Origin: Halodurantibacterium flavum
GTDB taxonomy: Bacteria > Pseudomonadota > Alphaproteobacteria > Rhodobacterales > Rhodobacteraceae
Length of the DNA stretch: 64,000 bases
NCBI RefSeq assembly: GCF_042681825.1
Contig: NZ_JBHUGH010000010.1
Span: 62,001-126,000, forward strand
Reading direction: 5' to 3'
Below, in pieces: positions 16,578 to 26,161 of this stretch. The notes under the pieces were generated by a model. The model did no database searches. It worked only from the letters and a program-made list of their open reading frames with translations, and was not told the DNA's origin. Numbering within the stretch: the stretch's first letter is position 1; every line of letters begins with the position of its first letter. The position numbers were made by a program, and so were the translations under genes.

Positions 16578-17681
16578 TTACTTGCGCGCGGCGGCCAGCG
16601 CCTCGGGCAAGGCGCGGGCAAAGGCATCCAGATCGTCCGGGCGTCCGGCGCTGACGCGGATGCAGCGGTCCTGCGGGCTGACAAAGGGCATCCGGACAAA
16701 GATGTCGCGCGCCACCAGTTCCGCCAGCACGCGGCGGGCCAGATCACCGTCGGCGCCGCAATCGATCGCCACGAAATTGGTGGCCGAGGGCAGCGCGGTC
16801 AGGCCGTTTTCCGCTGCGATCGACGCGATGCGCGTCCGTGCCCCGGCGACCTCGGCCTGCACATGCCGCAGCCAGTCCTGATCGGCCAGCGCGGCCAAGG
16901 CCCCCGCCTGACTGATCCGGGACATGCCAAAGTGATTGCGGATCTTGTCAAAGGCGCGGATCAACCCCGCCTCTGCCATGGCATAGCCGACCCTTGCGCC
17001 TGCGAGCCCGTAACCCTTGGAAAAGGTCCGCATCCGGATGACGCGGGGGTCGTCCACGCGCAGCGGCGGGGCCGTGCCTTGGGGCGCAAGTTCGACGTAG
17101 GCCTCATCCAGCACCAGAAGCGCGCCCTCGGGGACCGCCTCGATCATGCGCTGGATGGTCTCCGCGTCTTGCCAACTGCCCATCGGATTGTCGGGATTGG
17201 CAAGATAGATCAGCTTTGCCCCCACCTCCGCCGCGCGGGCGATCAGGGCATCGGGGTCTTCATGATCGCCGCGGAATGGCACCTTGTGCAGAACCCCGCC
17301 AAAGCCCGCGACGTGAAAGTTGAAGGTCGGATAGGCGCCCTCCGACGTCACCACCGCATCGCCAGGGGCCACCAGCATCCGCACCAGATAGCCGAGCAGC
17401 CCGTCGATCCCTTCGCCGACCACGATGTTTTCGGGCAGGATGCCGTGATGGGCGGCAAGCGCCTGGCGCAGGTCATGGTTTTCCGGATCGCCATACATCC
17501 ACGCGCCCGACGCGGCCTCTTGCATCGCGGCAATCGCCCTGGGGGAGGGGCCAAAGACGTTCTCGTTCGCGCCAAGCCGGGCGGCAAAGGGGCGGCTCCG
17601 CGCGCGTTCCTGCGTCTCGGGGCCGACAAAAGGGACCGAGGCCGGCAGGCCCTCGATCAGATGCGTGAAACGTGGTCCCAT
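16578..17681 (-). CDS. HisC-like PLP aminotransferase (class I/II)
   Basis: 367 residues with the fold type I pattern of histidinol-phosphate aminotransferases: LGANENVFGPSPRA near residue 37, YLANPDNPMGSW, LDEAYVELAP and the Schiff-base lysine in RTFSKGYGLAGARVGYA. The C-terminal arginine in CIRVSAGRPDD binds the substrate carboxylate. It is downstream of valS on the same strand with a 35-base gap and is not in a his operon, so it may be a paralogue with broader specificity (aromatic or histidinol phosphate). Family assignment confident, substrate not. Confidence 0.85.
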   Translation of the reverse strand: MGPRFTHLIEGLPASVPFVGPETQERARSRPFAARLGANENVFGPSPRAIAAMQEAASGAWMYGDPENHDLRQALAAHHGILPENIVVGEGIDGLLGYLVRMLVAPGDAVVTSEGAYPTFNFHVAGFGGVLHKVPFRGDHEDPDALIARAAEVGAKLIYLANPDNPMGSWQDAETIQRMIEAVPEGALLVLDEAYVELAPQGTAPPLRVDDPRVIRMRTFSKGYGLAGARVGYAMAEAGLIRAFDKIRNHFGMSRISQAGALAALADQDWLRHVQAEVAGARTRIASIAAENGLTALPSATNFVAIDCGADGDLARRVLAELVARDIFVRMPFVSPQDRCIRVSAGRPDDLDAFARALPEALAAARK

Positions 17682-17716
17682 CCTTGCCCCCGTCCCGGTG
17701 CCTCCTGTCGCGGCTG

Positions 17717-20700
17717 TCAGCCGACCTCGGCCAGCCGCGCCAGCGCCGCCTTCAGCTTGGCGGCCTCGTCTTCCTTCTGGACCAGAAGCTCACGGCTTTC
17801 CTCGACCACCTCTTCGGGGGCGGAGGCCACGAATTTCGGGTTGTTCAGCCGCCCGCGCAGGCCGCCCATCTCCTTTTCGAGCTTTTCCAGCGTCTTGGCC
17901 AGCCGCGTCTTTTCCGCGGCGATGTCGATGACGCCTTCCAGCGGAATGGCAAAGCTGCCGCCCTCGACCGCGATGGTGATCGCGCCCTTGGGGGCGGTGG
18001 CGGCCTGTTCCAGCGTCTCGATCCGGGCAAGGCGCCGGATCAGCGCCTCGTTCCGGGACCAGGCGGCGCGGCCGGCCTCATCCAGTTCGATCTGCAGCAT
18101 CGTCAGTTTGAGGCCCACAGGGACATGCATCTGCGCGCGGGCGGATCGGATCTCTTCGATCAGGCCGATGACCCAGTTCATCTCCCGGTCGGCGGCAGGG
18201 TCGATCAGTTCGGCGCCATAGGTCGGCCAGTCGCCGTGGACGAGCATCTTGGACCGGGTGCCGGTCGTCTGCCACAGTTCCTCGGTCAGGAAGGGCATGA
18301 CCGGGTGCAGCAGGATCAGGCACTGATCCAGAACCCAGGCCATCGTGGCGCGGGTTTCCGCCGCCGTCGCCTCATCGGCCAGCAGGGGCTTGGCGAATTC
18401 GACATACCAGTCGCAGACCTTGCCCCAGACAAAGGCATAAAGCGCGTTGGCGGCGTCGTTGAAGCGGAAGGCGCCGAGGGCTGTGTCCACATCCTCGCGC
18501 ACGCGGGCGACCTCACCGATGATCCAGCGGTTCACGGTGGCGGCGGCCTCGGGCGAGGTGGCGCGGGTCTCATGCCCTTCCCAGACGCCGTTCATCTCGG
18601 CAAAGCGGGCGGCGTTCCAGATCTTGGTGCCGAAGTTGCGGTAGCCAGCGATCCTCGCGGTAGACAGCTTCAGGTCGCGCCCCATCGCCGCCATCGAGGT
18701 CAGCGTGAACCGCACGGCGTCCGCGCCGTATTCGTCGATCAGTTCCAGCGGGTCGAGCACGTTGCCCAGCGACTTGGACATCTTCTTGCCCTTTTCGTCG
18801 CGCACCAAGGCATGGACATAGACCGTGTGGAACGGCACCTGGTCCACCACGGCAAGCTGCATCATCATCATCCGGGCGACCCAGAAAAAGATGATGTCGA
18901 ATCCGGTGATGAGCACATCGGTCGGGAAATACCGGCGCAGCGCCTCGGTCTCCTCGGGCCAGCCCAGCGTTCCGATGGGCCAGAGGCCGGAGGAGAACCA
19001 GGTGTCGAGGACGTCCGGGTCGCGCCCTAGCTCAATGCTAACTTGACCCAGTTGGTCCTTTCCATAGCGAAACGCGTAGTCTTGATCGTTTGCGGTAACA
19101 ATCTTGAGCCCGTTCGAACTGCCATAGTAATCTGCTGCGAGTTTATGCGCTTCTGCTTCCGTCGCCGCGCAGAAGGTTTTGCAACTTGTCGTATTGTCCG
19201 CAGAGACATCTGATCCATCGGGAAGTTCGGCCAGCGTTTCCTTGCTCGGCCCATACCAAACCGGGATCTGGTGTCCCCACCAGAGCTGGCGGGAAATGCA
19301 CCAGGGCTCGATATTCTCCAGCCAGTGGAAATAGACCTTTTCGTGCTGTTCGGGCAGGATTTTCGTCCGCCCCTCGCGCACGGCATCGATCGCGGGCTGC
19401 ACGATCTGCGCGGTGTCCACGAACCACTGGTCGGTCAGCATCGGCTCGATCACCACTTTGGACCGGTCGCCGAAGGGCTGCATGATCGGCTTGTTCTCGA
19501 CCAGCGGGATCGGGTTGCCCTCCGCATCCGTGGTCATCACGGCCAGTCCCTCGGCGGTGATCTGCTCGATGACGCGCTTGCGCGCCTCCATCCGGTCGAG
19601 GCCGCGCAGATCGTCCGGGACAAGGTTCAGCGCATCGACCGAACCTTCGTCGAAGGCGGCGCCGTTCGCGATCTCCTGCGCACGGGCGGCGCATTCCGCA
19701 TAGGGGGCGCCGTCCGCCCGCATCTGCGCCCGCGGATCCATCAGACGGTAAAGCGGGATGTTGTTGCGCTTCGCCACACCGTAGTCGTTGAAGTCATGCG
19801 CGCCGGTGATCTTGACCGCGCCCGAACCGAAGGCCGGGTCCGGGTATTCATCGGTGATGATCGGGATCAGGCGGCGATGTTCCTTGGGGCCGACCGGGAT
19901 CTCGCAGAGCTTGCCGACGATGGGGGCATAACGCTCGTCCGACGGGTGCACCGCGACCGCGCCGTCGCCCAGCATGGTTTCCGGGCGCGTGGTGGCGATG
20001 GAGATGTAGTCCCGCTCCTCCTCCAGCACCACATTGCCGTCGGCGTCCTTTTCCACGTAGGTATAGGTCTCACCCCCGGCGAGCGGGTACTTGAAGTGCC
20101 ACATATGGCCTGCGACCTCGATATTCTCGACTTCGAGGTCGGAGATCGCGGTCTCGAACTGCGGGTCCCAGTTCACCAGCCGCTTGCCGCGATAGATCAG
20201 GCCCTTGTTGTAGAGATCGACAAAGACCTTGATCACCGCGTCGTGGAAGTTCGGGCCATTGCCCGCGTCGGGGTCGCCCTTGGCGCCGCCCATGGTGAAG
20301 GCTTCACGCGACCAGTCGCAAGAGGCGCCGAGCCGCTTAAGCTGGCCGATGATCGTGCCGCGGGACTTGACCTTCTGCTGCCAGACGCGGTTGACGAAGG
20401 CCTCGCGTCCCATTTCGCGGCGGCCGGGTTCGCCGTTCGCGGCCATCTCTCGTTCCGTCACCATCTGCGTCGCGATGCCCGCATGGTCGGTGCCCGGTTG
20501 CCAGAGCGTGTCGAACCCGCGCATCCGGTGCCAGCGGATCAGGATATCCTGCAGCGTGTTGTTGAAGGCATGACCCATGTGCAGGCTGCCGGTGACATTC
20601 GGCGGCGGGATCATGATGCAAAAGGTTTCGTCGCGGCTGGCATTGGCGCCGGCCCCGAAGGCGCCCGCCTTTTCCCATTCCGCGTAAAGCCGCGCCTCGG

Positions 20701-20734
20701 CTTCTTTGGCGTCGAATGTCTTGTCCATGGCCAT
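17717..20734 (-). CDS. valS: Valyl-tRNA synthetase
   Basis: Class Ia synthetase charging tRNA-Val. 1005 residues: catalytic Rossmann domain with [13 protein letters not shown] (HIGH-type, about residues 42-54), CP1 editing domain with [20 protein letters not shown], anticodon-binding domain, and a C-terminal coiled coil (about 930-1000, [15 protein letters not shown]). Start at 20734 has AGGGGGA upstream. Between the catalytic halves, after the [11 protein letters not shown] motif, lies a segment (bases about 19027-19250) of clearly lower GC and different codon use; see the finding. Everything else looks intact. Confidence 0.96.
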   Translation of the reverse strand: MAMDKTFDAKEAEARLYAEWEKAGAFGAGANASRDETFCIMIPPPNVTGSLHMGHAFNNTLQDILIRWHRMRGFDTLWQPGTDHAGIATQMVTEREMAANGEPGRREMGREAFVNRVWQQKVKSRGTIIGQLKRLGASCDWSREAFTMGGAKGDPDAGNGPNFHDAVIKVFVDLYNKGLIYRGKRLVNWDPQFETAISDLEVENIEVAGHMWHFKYPLAGGETYTYVEKDADGNVVLEEERDYISIATTRPETMLGDGAVAVHPSDERYAPIVGKLCEIPVGPKEHRRLIPIITDEYPDPAFGSGAVKITGAHDFNDYGVAKRNNIPLYRLMDPRAQMRADGAPYAECAARAQEIANGAAFDEGSVDALNLVPDDLRGLDRMEARKRVIEQITAEGLAVMTTDAEGNPIPLVENKPIMQPFGDRSKVVIEPMLTDQWFVDTAQIVQPAIDAVREGRTKILPEQHEKVYFHWLENIEPWCISRQLWWGHQIPVWYGPSKETLAELPDGSDVSADNTTSCKTFCAATEAEAHKLAADYYGSSNGLKIVTANDQDYAFRYGKDQLGQVSIELGRDPDVLDTWFSSGLWPIGTLGWPEETEALRRYFPTDVLITGFDIIFFWVARMMMMQLAVVDQVPFHTVYVHALVRDEKGKKMSKSLGNVLDPLELIDEYGADAVRFTLTSMAAMGRDLKLSTARIAGYRNFGTKIWNAARFAEMNGVWEGHETRATSPEAAATVNRWIIGEVARVREDVDTALGAFRFNDAANALYAFVWGKVCDWYVEFAKPLLADEATAAETRATMAWVLDQCLILLHPVMPFLTEELWQTTGTRSKMLVHGDWPTYGAELIDPAADREMNWVIGLIEEIRSARAQMHVPVGLKLTMLQIELDEAGRAAWSRNEALIRRLARIETLEQAATAPKGAITIAVEGGSFAIPLEGVIDIAAEKTRLAKTLEKLEKEMGGLRGRLNNPKFVASAPEEVVEESRELLVQKEDEAAKLKAALARLAEVG

Positions 20735-20815
20735 GGCGCGTCCCCCTGAAGGCTGATCTCCGGGGCTGTTTAGCGTGCCGGGGGGGCAAGGAAAAGGCCG
20801 CCGGTGAAAGCGCCG

Positions 20816-20971
20816 TCACCCGAAACTGTGCAAGGCGAGCAGAAGTGCTGCCACCACCAGCGCCACAGCTATGCCAAGGGCAAAGCGGAGCGGCGAAAGC
20901 TGCGGCGGCGCATCCTGCGGAATGTCGTCCGGAGGCGGCGGCGCCGGGCGCGGTGCGGGCTTGCGCGACAT
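20816..20971 (-). CDS. Tiny single-span membrane protein (51 aa)
   Basis: 51 residues: a basic, proline-rich N-terminus (RKPAPRPAPPPPDD) followed by one membrane span (about residues 28-48, rich in Ala, Leu and Val). Start taken at ATG 20971 with GAGGG just upstream; the frame is open 14 codons further. It lies between valS and the Lrp gene on the same strand. The high GC of the region means a chance frame cannot be excluded, but the charge and span layout is plausible. Function unknown. Confidence 0.5.
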   Translation of the reverse strand: MSRKPAPRPAPPPPDDIPQDAPPQLSPLRFALGIAVALVVAALLLALHSFG

Positions 20972-21031
20972 CTGACCCTCGCTGTTCACCCGGTCAGTCT
21001 GACGTGCGGCCATTGCCGAAGGCTTAAGGGC

Positions 21032-21463
21032 TCAGTCGGCGCGGTCGACCTTGGTGGACAGGTGGATCAGACTTTCCGACGAACGGACCCCGGTGATCGC
21101 CCCGATCGCGTCCAGAACCTCGTCCAGGGCGGTGGTCGTCTGTGCCGCGACCTGAAGCAAGAGATCGACGCGTCCGCTGGTGGTATGCACCTTTTCCACC
21201 TGCGGCAGCGCCCGCAGCCGCGTCAGCACATTGGCAAGCGAGCGCGGCTCGATCGTCAACAGGACGGACGCGCGAATCCGCCCCTGCCGGGCGCTTTCGC
21301 CCAGCTTTACGGTATAGCCCGCAATGACGCCCGTCGTCTCCAGCCGTTCGAGCCTTGCCTGTATGGTTGACCGCGCAACCTTGAGCCGGCGTGCCAGAAC
21401 TGCCACCGAAAGGCGCGCATCGGCCGAAAGATGGGCGAGTATGGTTCGGTCCAGGTCATCCAT
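21032..21463 (-). CDS. Lrp/AsnC-family transcriptional regulator
   Basis: 143 residues: N-terminal helix-turn-helix (LDRTILAHLSADARLSVAVLARRLKVARSTIQARL) and C-terminal RAM ligand-binding domain (about 65-140). It is divergent from the decarboxylase gene at 21683, and its promoter region carries paired TTTCGTCA repeats. Divergent Lrp regulators usually control their neighbour in response to an amino acid; here ornithine, lysine or arginine would fit. Confident for the family. Confidence 0.92.
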   Translation of the reverse strand: MDDLDRTILAHLSADARLSVAVLARRLKVARSTIQARLERLETTGVIAGYTVKLGESARQGRIRASVLLTIEPRSLANVLTRLRALPQVEKVHTTSGRVDLLLQVAAQTTTALDEVLDAIGAITGVRSSESLIHLSTKVDRAD

Positions 21464-21478
21464 GGCGATCTGCCGTTA

Positions 21479-21508
21479 TTTTCGTCATTATGACAGATGA
21501 TTTCGTCA
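21479..21508. promoter_or_regulatory. Candidate Lrp-type operator
   Basis: Two TTTCGTCA repeats (21480-21487 and 21501-21508) are 21 bases apart, two helical turns, and the first overlaps the 11-base palindrome GTCATTATGAC (21484-21494). The site starts 16 bases upstream of the regulator start codon in an AT-rich region, which is the usual layout for Lrp autoregulation and divergent control. Confidence 0.5.
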
Positions 21509-21682
21509 ATTCAACTCTTTCAGTCGGTGAAAATGTGTCCCATATGCGCGGTCTCGTTTTCAGGAAAAGGGCGGCTCATACGCACCTGGCCTGGTTTGGT
21601 AGAACGCGTAAGCGGCTCCGAACTGGTCGTGCCAGGGTGGGGTCAGGCTGCGCTCTGTTGGCAGAATGAAAGGGACACGCCG

Positions 21683-22828
21683 ATGGGGCTCTCGAAAACG
21701 ATCTGGACGCAACCGTCCGAATTTCTCCGCATCCACGACGGCGATGCGCCGGTCATGTTCTTTGCGCCGGGCATCCTGCAGGCGACGGCCCGCCGGTTCC
21801 TCGACGGCTTTCCGGGTCTCGTGACCTATGCCGTCAAGTCGAACCCGGCCGATGTGGTGATCGAGAACCTGGCAGCCGCCGGGGTGCGCGGCTATGACGT
21901 CGCCTCCCCCGAGGAGATCCGCCTGATCCGCCGCATCGCCCCCGACGCCGCGCTGCATTACAACAACCCGGTCCGCAGCCGCGCCGAGATCGAGGTCGCG
22001 GTCGAGATGGGCGTGGACAGCTATTCGGTCGACAGCCATTCGGAACTCGCCAAGCTGATCGCGATGGTTCCCGCGGCCGGCAAGGAAATCACCGTCCGCT
22101 TCAAGCTGCCGGTCAAGGGCGCTGCGTACGACTTTGGTGCCAAGTTCGGCGCGACGGTGGAAAAGGCCGTGGCCCTGCTGGGTGAGGTCGCGGCAGCCGG
22201 GTTCATCCCCTCGCTGACCTTTCACCCGGGCACGCAATGCACCGATCCGCAGGCCTGGGACGCATATATCCGCACGGCAGCGCAAATCGCGGCGGCGGCG
22301 GATGTCCGTATCGCGCGGCTCAATGTCGGGGGTGGGTTCCCGTCGCACCGGCTGAACGACGTCGCCCCGCAGCTGGAGGCGATCTTTGCCTTGATCGACC
22401 GCGTCACGGACGAGGCGTTCGGTTCGGCGCGTCCGGCGCTGGTTTGTGAACCCGGTCGCGGGCTGGTGGCCGATGCCTTCACGCTTGCCACCCGCGTGCG
22501 CGGCATCCGTGACGGCGAACATGTGTTCCTGACCGATGGCGTCTATGGCGCGCTGGCGGAACTGCCGCTGATCGGCGCGATCGACCGGGTCGAGGTCCGC
22601 AGCCCGACCGGCGCGCTGCGTGGCGGCGCGCTGCTGCCGCGGATCGTCTTTGGCCCGACCTGCGACAGCGTCGACCGTCTGCCGGGCGAGCTTTTGCTGC
22701 CCGCCGAGATGGAAGAGGACGATTTCGTCCTGTTCCACGGGCTTGGCGCCTATTCGGTGGCGACGAACACCCGCTTCAACGGGTTCGGCGATCTGAGCAT
22801 CGTGACCACGCTGTCCCTGCGGGGCTAG
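21683..22828 (+). CDS. Ornithine decarboxylase-like PLP enzyme (fold type III)
   Basis: Decarboxylase of the alanine-racemase fold that would make putrescine from ornithine (or cadaverine from lysine). 381 residues: Schiff-base Lys52 in YAVKSNP, ALHYNNPVRSRAEI, a glycine-rich phosphate loop LNVGGGFPSH, EPGRGLVADA, and the FGPTCDSVDRL motif whose cysteine closes the active site at the dimer interface of ornithine decarboxylases. Start at 21683 is supported by AGGGA 8 bases upstream. Divergent from an Lrp-type regulator. Ornithine is preferred over diaminopimelate because the CDSVD motif is of the ODC type. Confidence 0.87.
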   Translation: MGLSKTIWTQPSEFLRIHDGDAPVMFFAPGILQATARRFLDGFPGLVTYAVKSNPADVVIENLAAAGVRGYDVASPEEIRLIRRIAPDAALHYNNPVRSRAEIEVAVEMGVDSYSVDSHSELAKLIAMVPAAGKEITVRFKLPVKGAAYDFGAKFGATVEKAVALLGEVAAAGFIPSLTFHPGTQCTDPQAWDAYIRTAAQIAAAADVRIARLNVGGGFPSHRLNDVAPQLEAIFALIDRVTDEAFGSARPALVCEPGRGLVADAFTLATRVRGIRDGEHVFLTDGVYGALAELPLIGAIDRVEVRSPTGALRGGALLPRIVFGPTCDSVDRLPGELLLPAEMEEDDFVLFHGLGAYSVATNTRFNGFGDLSIVTTLSLRG

Positions 22829-22849
22829 GGCGATCAGCCGGTGTGAAAC

Positions 22850-22881
22850 AGGGCGCGGTCCGCAGGGATCGCGCCCTTTCG
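22850..22881. terminator. Intrinsic terminator
   Basis: AGGGCGCG (22850-22857) pairs with CGCGCCCT (22870-22877), with partial pairing inside, and is followed by TTTCGTTT. It lies between the decarboxylase gene and the convergent thioesterase gene. Confidence 0.75.
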
Positions 22882-22882
22882 T

Positions 22883-23365
22883 TTAGCCTGCCATGATGAT
22901 GCAGGTCGTCGTGGCGGTCGCGTAAAGACGCCCCTCAAGGTCCCTGATCTGCCCTTCGGCGACGGCGGTGCTGCGCCCGGCGTGAAGAACGGTCGCCATC
23001 GCCTCGATCTCGGTCTCAAGCGGCAGGGCGCGGGTGATGTTCACCTTGTATTCAAGCGTCGTGTACCAATGGCCCTTGGGCACGCGGGTCATCACTGCGC
23101 AGCCCATCGCACTGTCCAGAACGACACCGTACCAGCCGCCATGGACGCCGCCAAAAGGGTTGGTGTGTTCGAAGCGGGCCGCCCCGCGAAAGGCGACGCG
23201 ATCCTGTTCGACGCTGTGCAGCCGGTAGTTCAGCAGGCCCGAAATGGTGGGCCGCGCGATCCCGCCCGAAAGCATCTGCTGCATCGCCTCCAACCCCGAC
23301 ATCGACAGGAGCTTTTCCCGCGATACGAGGTCCTGGGGCGTCTGCGCGACGAACTGGCCGGTCAT
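22883..23365 (-). CDS. PaaI-type hotdog thioesterase
   Basis: 160 residues of the acyl-CoA thioesterase hotdog fold. The core is FEHTNPFGGVHGGWYGVVLDSAMGCAV (about 70-96), where the HGG turn and the following acidic residue are the active-site region, and TTLEYKVNITRALP. Start at 23365 (MTGQFVAQ) has AAGGAG 7 bases upstream; nine further codons upstream are not needed. Natural substrate unknown; it stands alone between the decarboxylase and metF. Confidence 0.85.
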   Translation of the reverse strand: MTGQFVAQTPQDLVSREKLLSMSGLEAMQQMLSGGIARPTISGLLNYRLHSVEQDRVAFRGAARFEHTNPFGGVHGGWYGVVLDSAMGCAVMTRVPKGHWYTTLEYKVNITRALPLETEIEAMATVLHAGRSTAVAEGQIRDLEGRLYATATTTCIIMAG

Positions 23366-23421
23366 CTCATGCTCCTTGCGAACCGACGCCACGCTAGTTG
23401 CAGCGCCGGATCAGCGCAAGG

Positions 23422-24288
23422 TCAGGCCACCTTTTGCAGTACCGCCTCGGGCGTGATGCCAAGTGCATGGCAGACATCCCGCGTCAGCTGGGGCCGGTTC
23501 AGCGTGTAGAAATGCAGATCCTCCACGCCTTCTTGCAGCAGGGTGTCGCAAAGCTCGGTGCAGAGCGCGGTGGCAAGCAGGTCCTGCCGCCCGTCGCGGG
23601 CCGCCGTGGCAAAGGCGTCGTCCAGCCATTGCGGCACCCGCGCGCCGCAGCGCCGGGCAAAGCGGCGGGCGCCGTCCCAGTTCTCGATCGGCAGGATGCC
23701 GGGAATGATCGGGGCGGTGATGCCGGCGGCGGCACAGCGGTCCCGGAACCGCAGGAAGGTTTCGGCCTCGAAAAAGAACTGGGTGATCGCCGACTGCGCC
23801 CCCGCCGCGATCTTCCGCCCGAGCCAGCGGACATCCGCGTTGGCATCAGTGGCCTCCGGGTGCGGTTCGGGATAGGCGCTGACGCGCAGGTTGAAAAGCC
23901 GGGTCTCAGCCAGCGCCTCGATCAGTTCCACCGAATTTGCAAAGCCTTGCGGGTGGGGTGCAAAACCGCGCGCGCCCTTGGGCGGGTCGCCGCGCAGCGC
24001 GACGATCTCTGTCACGCCGCTGGCTGCATAGGCCTCGGCGATGGCGAGGGTCTCATCCCGGCCTGCATCCACGCAGGTGAGGTGAGCCGCGACGTTCAGG
24101 TCGTAATTCCGGCGGATCGTCGTCACCGCCTCATGCGTCAGGCGGCGGGTCGTGCCCCCTGCACCGTAGGTGACCGATACGAACGACGGCCGCAGCGGCG
24201 CCAGCATCTGCGCCGCTTCCCACAGGCGAAAGCTCGCCTCAAGCGATTGGGGCGGGAAGAATTCGAAAGAAACGCGGGGTGCGGGCAT
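23422..24288 (-). CDS. metF: 5,10-methylenetetrahydrofolate reductase
   Basis: FAD enzyme that makes 5-methyl-THF for methionine synthesis. 288 residues: VSFEFFPPQ near the N-terminus with the conserved glutamate, SVTYGAGGTTR, ALRGDPPKG in the flavin-binding region, and AQSAITQFFFEAETF. Start at 24288 (MPAPRVSF) has AGGAG immediately upstream. Divergent from metR, with a consensus MetR site between the two. Confident. Confidence 0.95.
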   Translation of the reverse strand: MPAPRVSFEFFPPQSLEASFRLWEAAQMLAPLRPSFVSVTYGAGGTTRRLTHEAVTTIRRNYDLNVAAHLTCVDAGRDETLAIAEAYAASGVTEIVALRGDPPKGARGFAPHPQGFANSVELIEALAETRLFNLRVSAYPEPHPEATDANADVRWLGRKIAAGAQSAITQFFFEAETFLRFRDRCAAAGITAPIIPGILPIENWDGARRFARRCGARVPQWLDDAFATAARDGRQDLLATALCTELCDTLLQEGVEDLHFYTLNRPQLTRDVCHALGITPEAVLQKVA

Positions 24289-24335
24289 GGCTTCGCTCCT
24301 GACTGGGACACCCTCTTGTCGCATCTCTGCGTTTG

Positions 24336-24348
24336 TGAAACAAATTCA
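24336..24348. promoter_or_regulatory. MetR box in the metF-metR divergent promoter
   Basis: TGAAACAAATTCA is an exact match to the enterobacterial MetR consensus TGAA-N5-TTCA. It lies 48 bases from the metF start and 35 bases from the metR start, a position that allows control of both genes. Confidence 0.75.
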
Positions 24349-24382
24349 TAACTCTCAAGATGAATATGAGGATCGCCGCAAG

Positions 24383-25288
24383 ATGCACCTGGAGTTCCGC
24401 CATCTGCGCACCATCCGTGCCATACATGAGGCCGGCGGCCTTGCCCGGGCGGCCGACCTGCTGAACATGACCCAGTCGGCGCTGTCGCATCAGGTCAAGG
24501 GGCTTGAGGATCAGGTGGGGGTAGAGCTTTTCGTCCGCCGGTCGAAGCCGTTGCGCCTTTCGGTGGCGGGGCAGCGCCTGCTGCGGCTTGCCGAACGTAT
24601 CCTGCCCGAGATCGAGGCGCTGGAGGCGGATTTCAGGGCGCTGAAGTCGGGCAAGACCGGGCGGCTGCATATCGCCATCGAATGTCATGCCTGTTTCGAG
24701 TGGCTCTTTCCCGTGCTCGAACAGTTTCGCCGGGCATGGCCGGATGTGGATGTGGATATCCGGCCCGGGCTTGCCTTCGGCGCGCTGCCCGCCCTGCTGC
24801 GCGAAGAGATCGACCTGGTGGTGTCCTCTGACCCCGAAGACCTGCCCGGCGTCCAGTTCACGCCGCTGTTCGACTATGAGCCCGTCTTTGTCGCCTCCAG
24901 CCAGCACCCTTTGGCCGCCAAGCCCTGGATCGAGGCCGAGGATCTGCGCGACGAGACGCTGATCACCTATCCGGTCGAGCGTACGCGGCTTGATGTCTTT
25001 ACCGAACTGCTGATCCCCGCGCGGGTCGAGCCGCGCGCGGTGCGGCAGGTGGAACTGACGGCGGTGATCCTCATGCTCGTGGCGGCGAACCGCGGGGTGG
25101 CGGTGCTGCCTGACTGGGTGGTGCGCGAGGTGCGCTATCACTCCGACTACGTGACGCGTCCGCTGACCGAGCAGGGAAAGACCCGCAGGCTTTACGGCGC
25201 GACACGGGTCGAGGATACGGCCCGCCCCTTCATGTCGCATGTGTTGCGCCTGGCGCGGAGCGAGCCCCTGAAGCTTCAGCGCGCCTGA
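24383..25288 (+). CDS. metR: LysR-family activator of methionine genes
   Basis: 301 residues: N-terminal winged helix-turn-helix (HLRTIRAIHEAGGLARAADLLNMTQSALSHQVKGLE) and a LysR effector domain (about 90-300) that in MetR senses homocysteine. The ECHACFEWLFPVLEQFR segment at the start of the effector domain is characteristic of MetR. Start at 24383 (MHLEFRHL) is the first good start after the divergent promoter. The neighbour metF and the TGAA-N5-TTCA box support the name strongly. Confidence 0.93.
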   Translation: MHLEFRHLRTIRAIHEAGGLARAADLLNMTQSALSHQVKGLEDQVGVELFVRRSKPLRLSVAGQRLLRLAERILPEIEALEADFRALKSGKTGRLHIAIECHACFEWLFPVLEQFRRAWPDVDVDIRPGLAFGALPALLREEIDLVVSSDPEDLPGVQFTPLFDYEPVFVASSQHPLAAKPWIEAEDLRDETLITYPVERTRLDVFTELLIPARVEPRAVRQVELTAVILMLVAANRGVAVLPDWVVREVRYHSDYVTRPLTEQGKTRRLYGATRVEDTARPFMSHVLRLARSEPLKLQRA

Positions 25289-25372
25289 GCCCCGGACCAC
25301 CTGCCCGGTGCTGCTTTCGCTTGGAATCCCTTTCCGCTCTGCTTATACGCGCGGATTGAACAGGAGGCCCCG

Positions 25373-26161
25373 ATGCAAGGCAGTGCAAACCTCAACGTCA
25401 TGATCAAGGCCGCGCGCAAGGCGGGGCGGTCGCTTGTCAAGGATTTCCGCGAGGTGGAGAACCTGCAGGTCTCCCGCAAGGGGGCGGCGGATTTCGTCAG
25501 CCGCGCCGATACGGCGGCGGAAAAGATCATCCGCGACGAACTGATGGGCGCGCGCCCGACCTATGGCTGGCTGGGCGAGGAAACCGGCGCGGCCGACGGA
25601 GCCGACCCGACGCGCCGCTGGATCGTGGACCCGCTGGACGGCACGACGAACTTCCTGCACGGCCTGCCGCATTGGGCGGTCTCGATCGCGCTGGAGCACA
25701 AGGGCGAGGTCGTCGCCGGCGTGATCTATGACGCGGCCAAGGACGAACTGTTCTGGGCCGAAAAAGGTGCGGGCGCCTGGATGAACGACACGCGGCTGCG
25801 CGTTTCGGCGCGTCGCGTGATGACGGAATCGATCTTTGCGACCGGCGTTCCCTTTGCCGGCAAGAACACGCTGCCCGCCACCCTGCAGGATCTGGCGCGG
25901 CTGATGCCCGCCTGCGCCGGGGTGCGGCGCTGGGGGGCCGCGGCGCTCGATCTCGCCTATGTCGCGGCCGGCCGCTATGACGGCTACTGGGAACGGGAGT
26001 TGAACGCCTGGGACATCGCCGCCGGCATCATCATCGTGCGTGAGGCAGGCGGCATGGTCGCGCCGATTCGCGAGGGCAGCGACATTCTGGAAAAAGGTGC
26101 GCTGATCGCCGCGAACGACCAGATCTTCGGGCCGTTTGCCAAGATCCTGCGCGAAGCCTGA
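25373..26161 (+). CDS. suhB: Inositol-1-monophosphatase family protein
   Basis: 262 residues of the Mg-dependent inositol monophosphatase fold. Metal-binding motifs are GEETG near residue 65, WIVDPLDGTTNFLHGLPHWAVSIA, and WERELNAWDIAAG near residue 205. Start at 25373 follows AGGAGG. In this group the gene is usually called suhB; it acts on inositol-1-phosphate or related phosphates and in E. coli also in rRNA antitermination. It is directly convergent with the rhomboid gene, the two stop codons abutting at 26161/26162. Confidence 0.93.
   Translation: MQGSANLNVMIKAARKAGRSLVKDFREVENLQVSRKGAADFVSRADTAAEKIIRDELMGARPTYGWLGEETGAADGADPTRRWIVDPLDGTTNFLHGLPHWAVSIALEHKGEVVAGVIYDAAKDELFWAEKGAGAWMNDTRLRVSARRVMTESIFATGVPFAGKNTLPATLQDLARLMPACAGVRRWGAAALDLAYVAAGRYDGYWERELNAWDIAAGIIIVREAGGMVAPIREGSDILEKGALIAANDQIFGPFAKILREA

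Noticed and set aside
16578..17681. Histidine biosynthesis operon
   Set aside because: The HisC-like gene stands beside valS without any other his gene, so a his operon is not supported.
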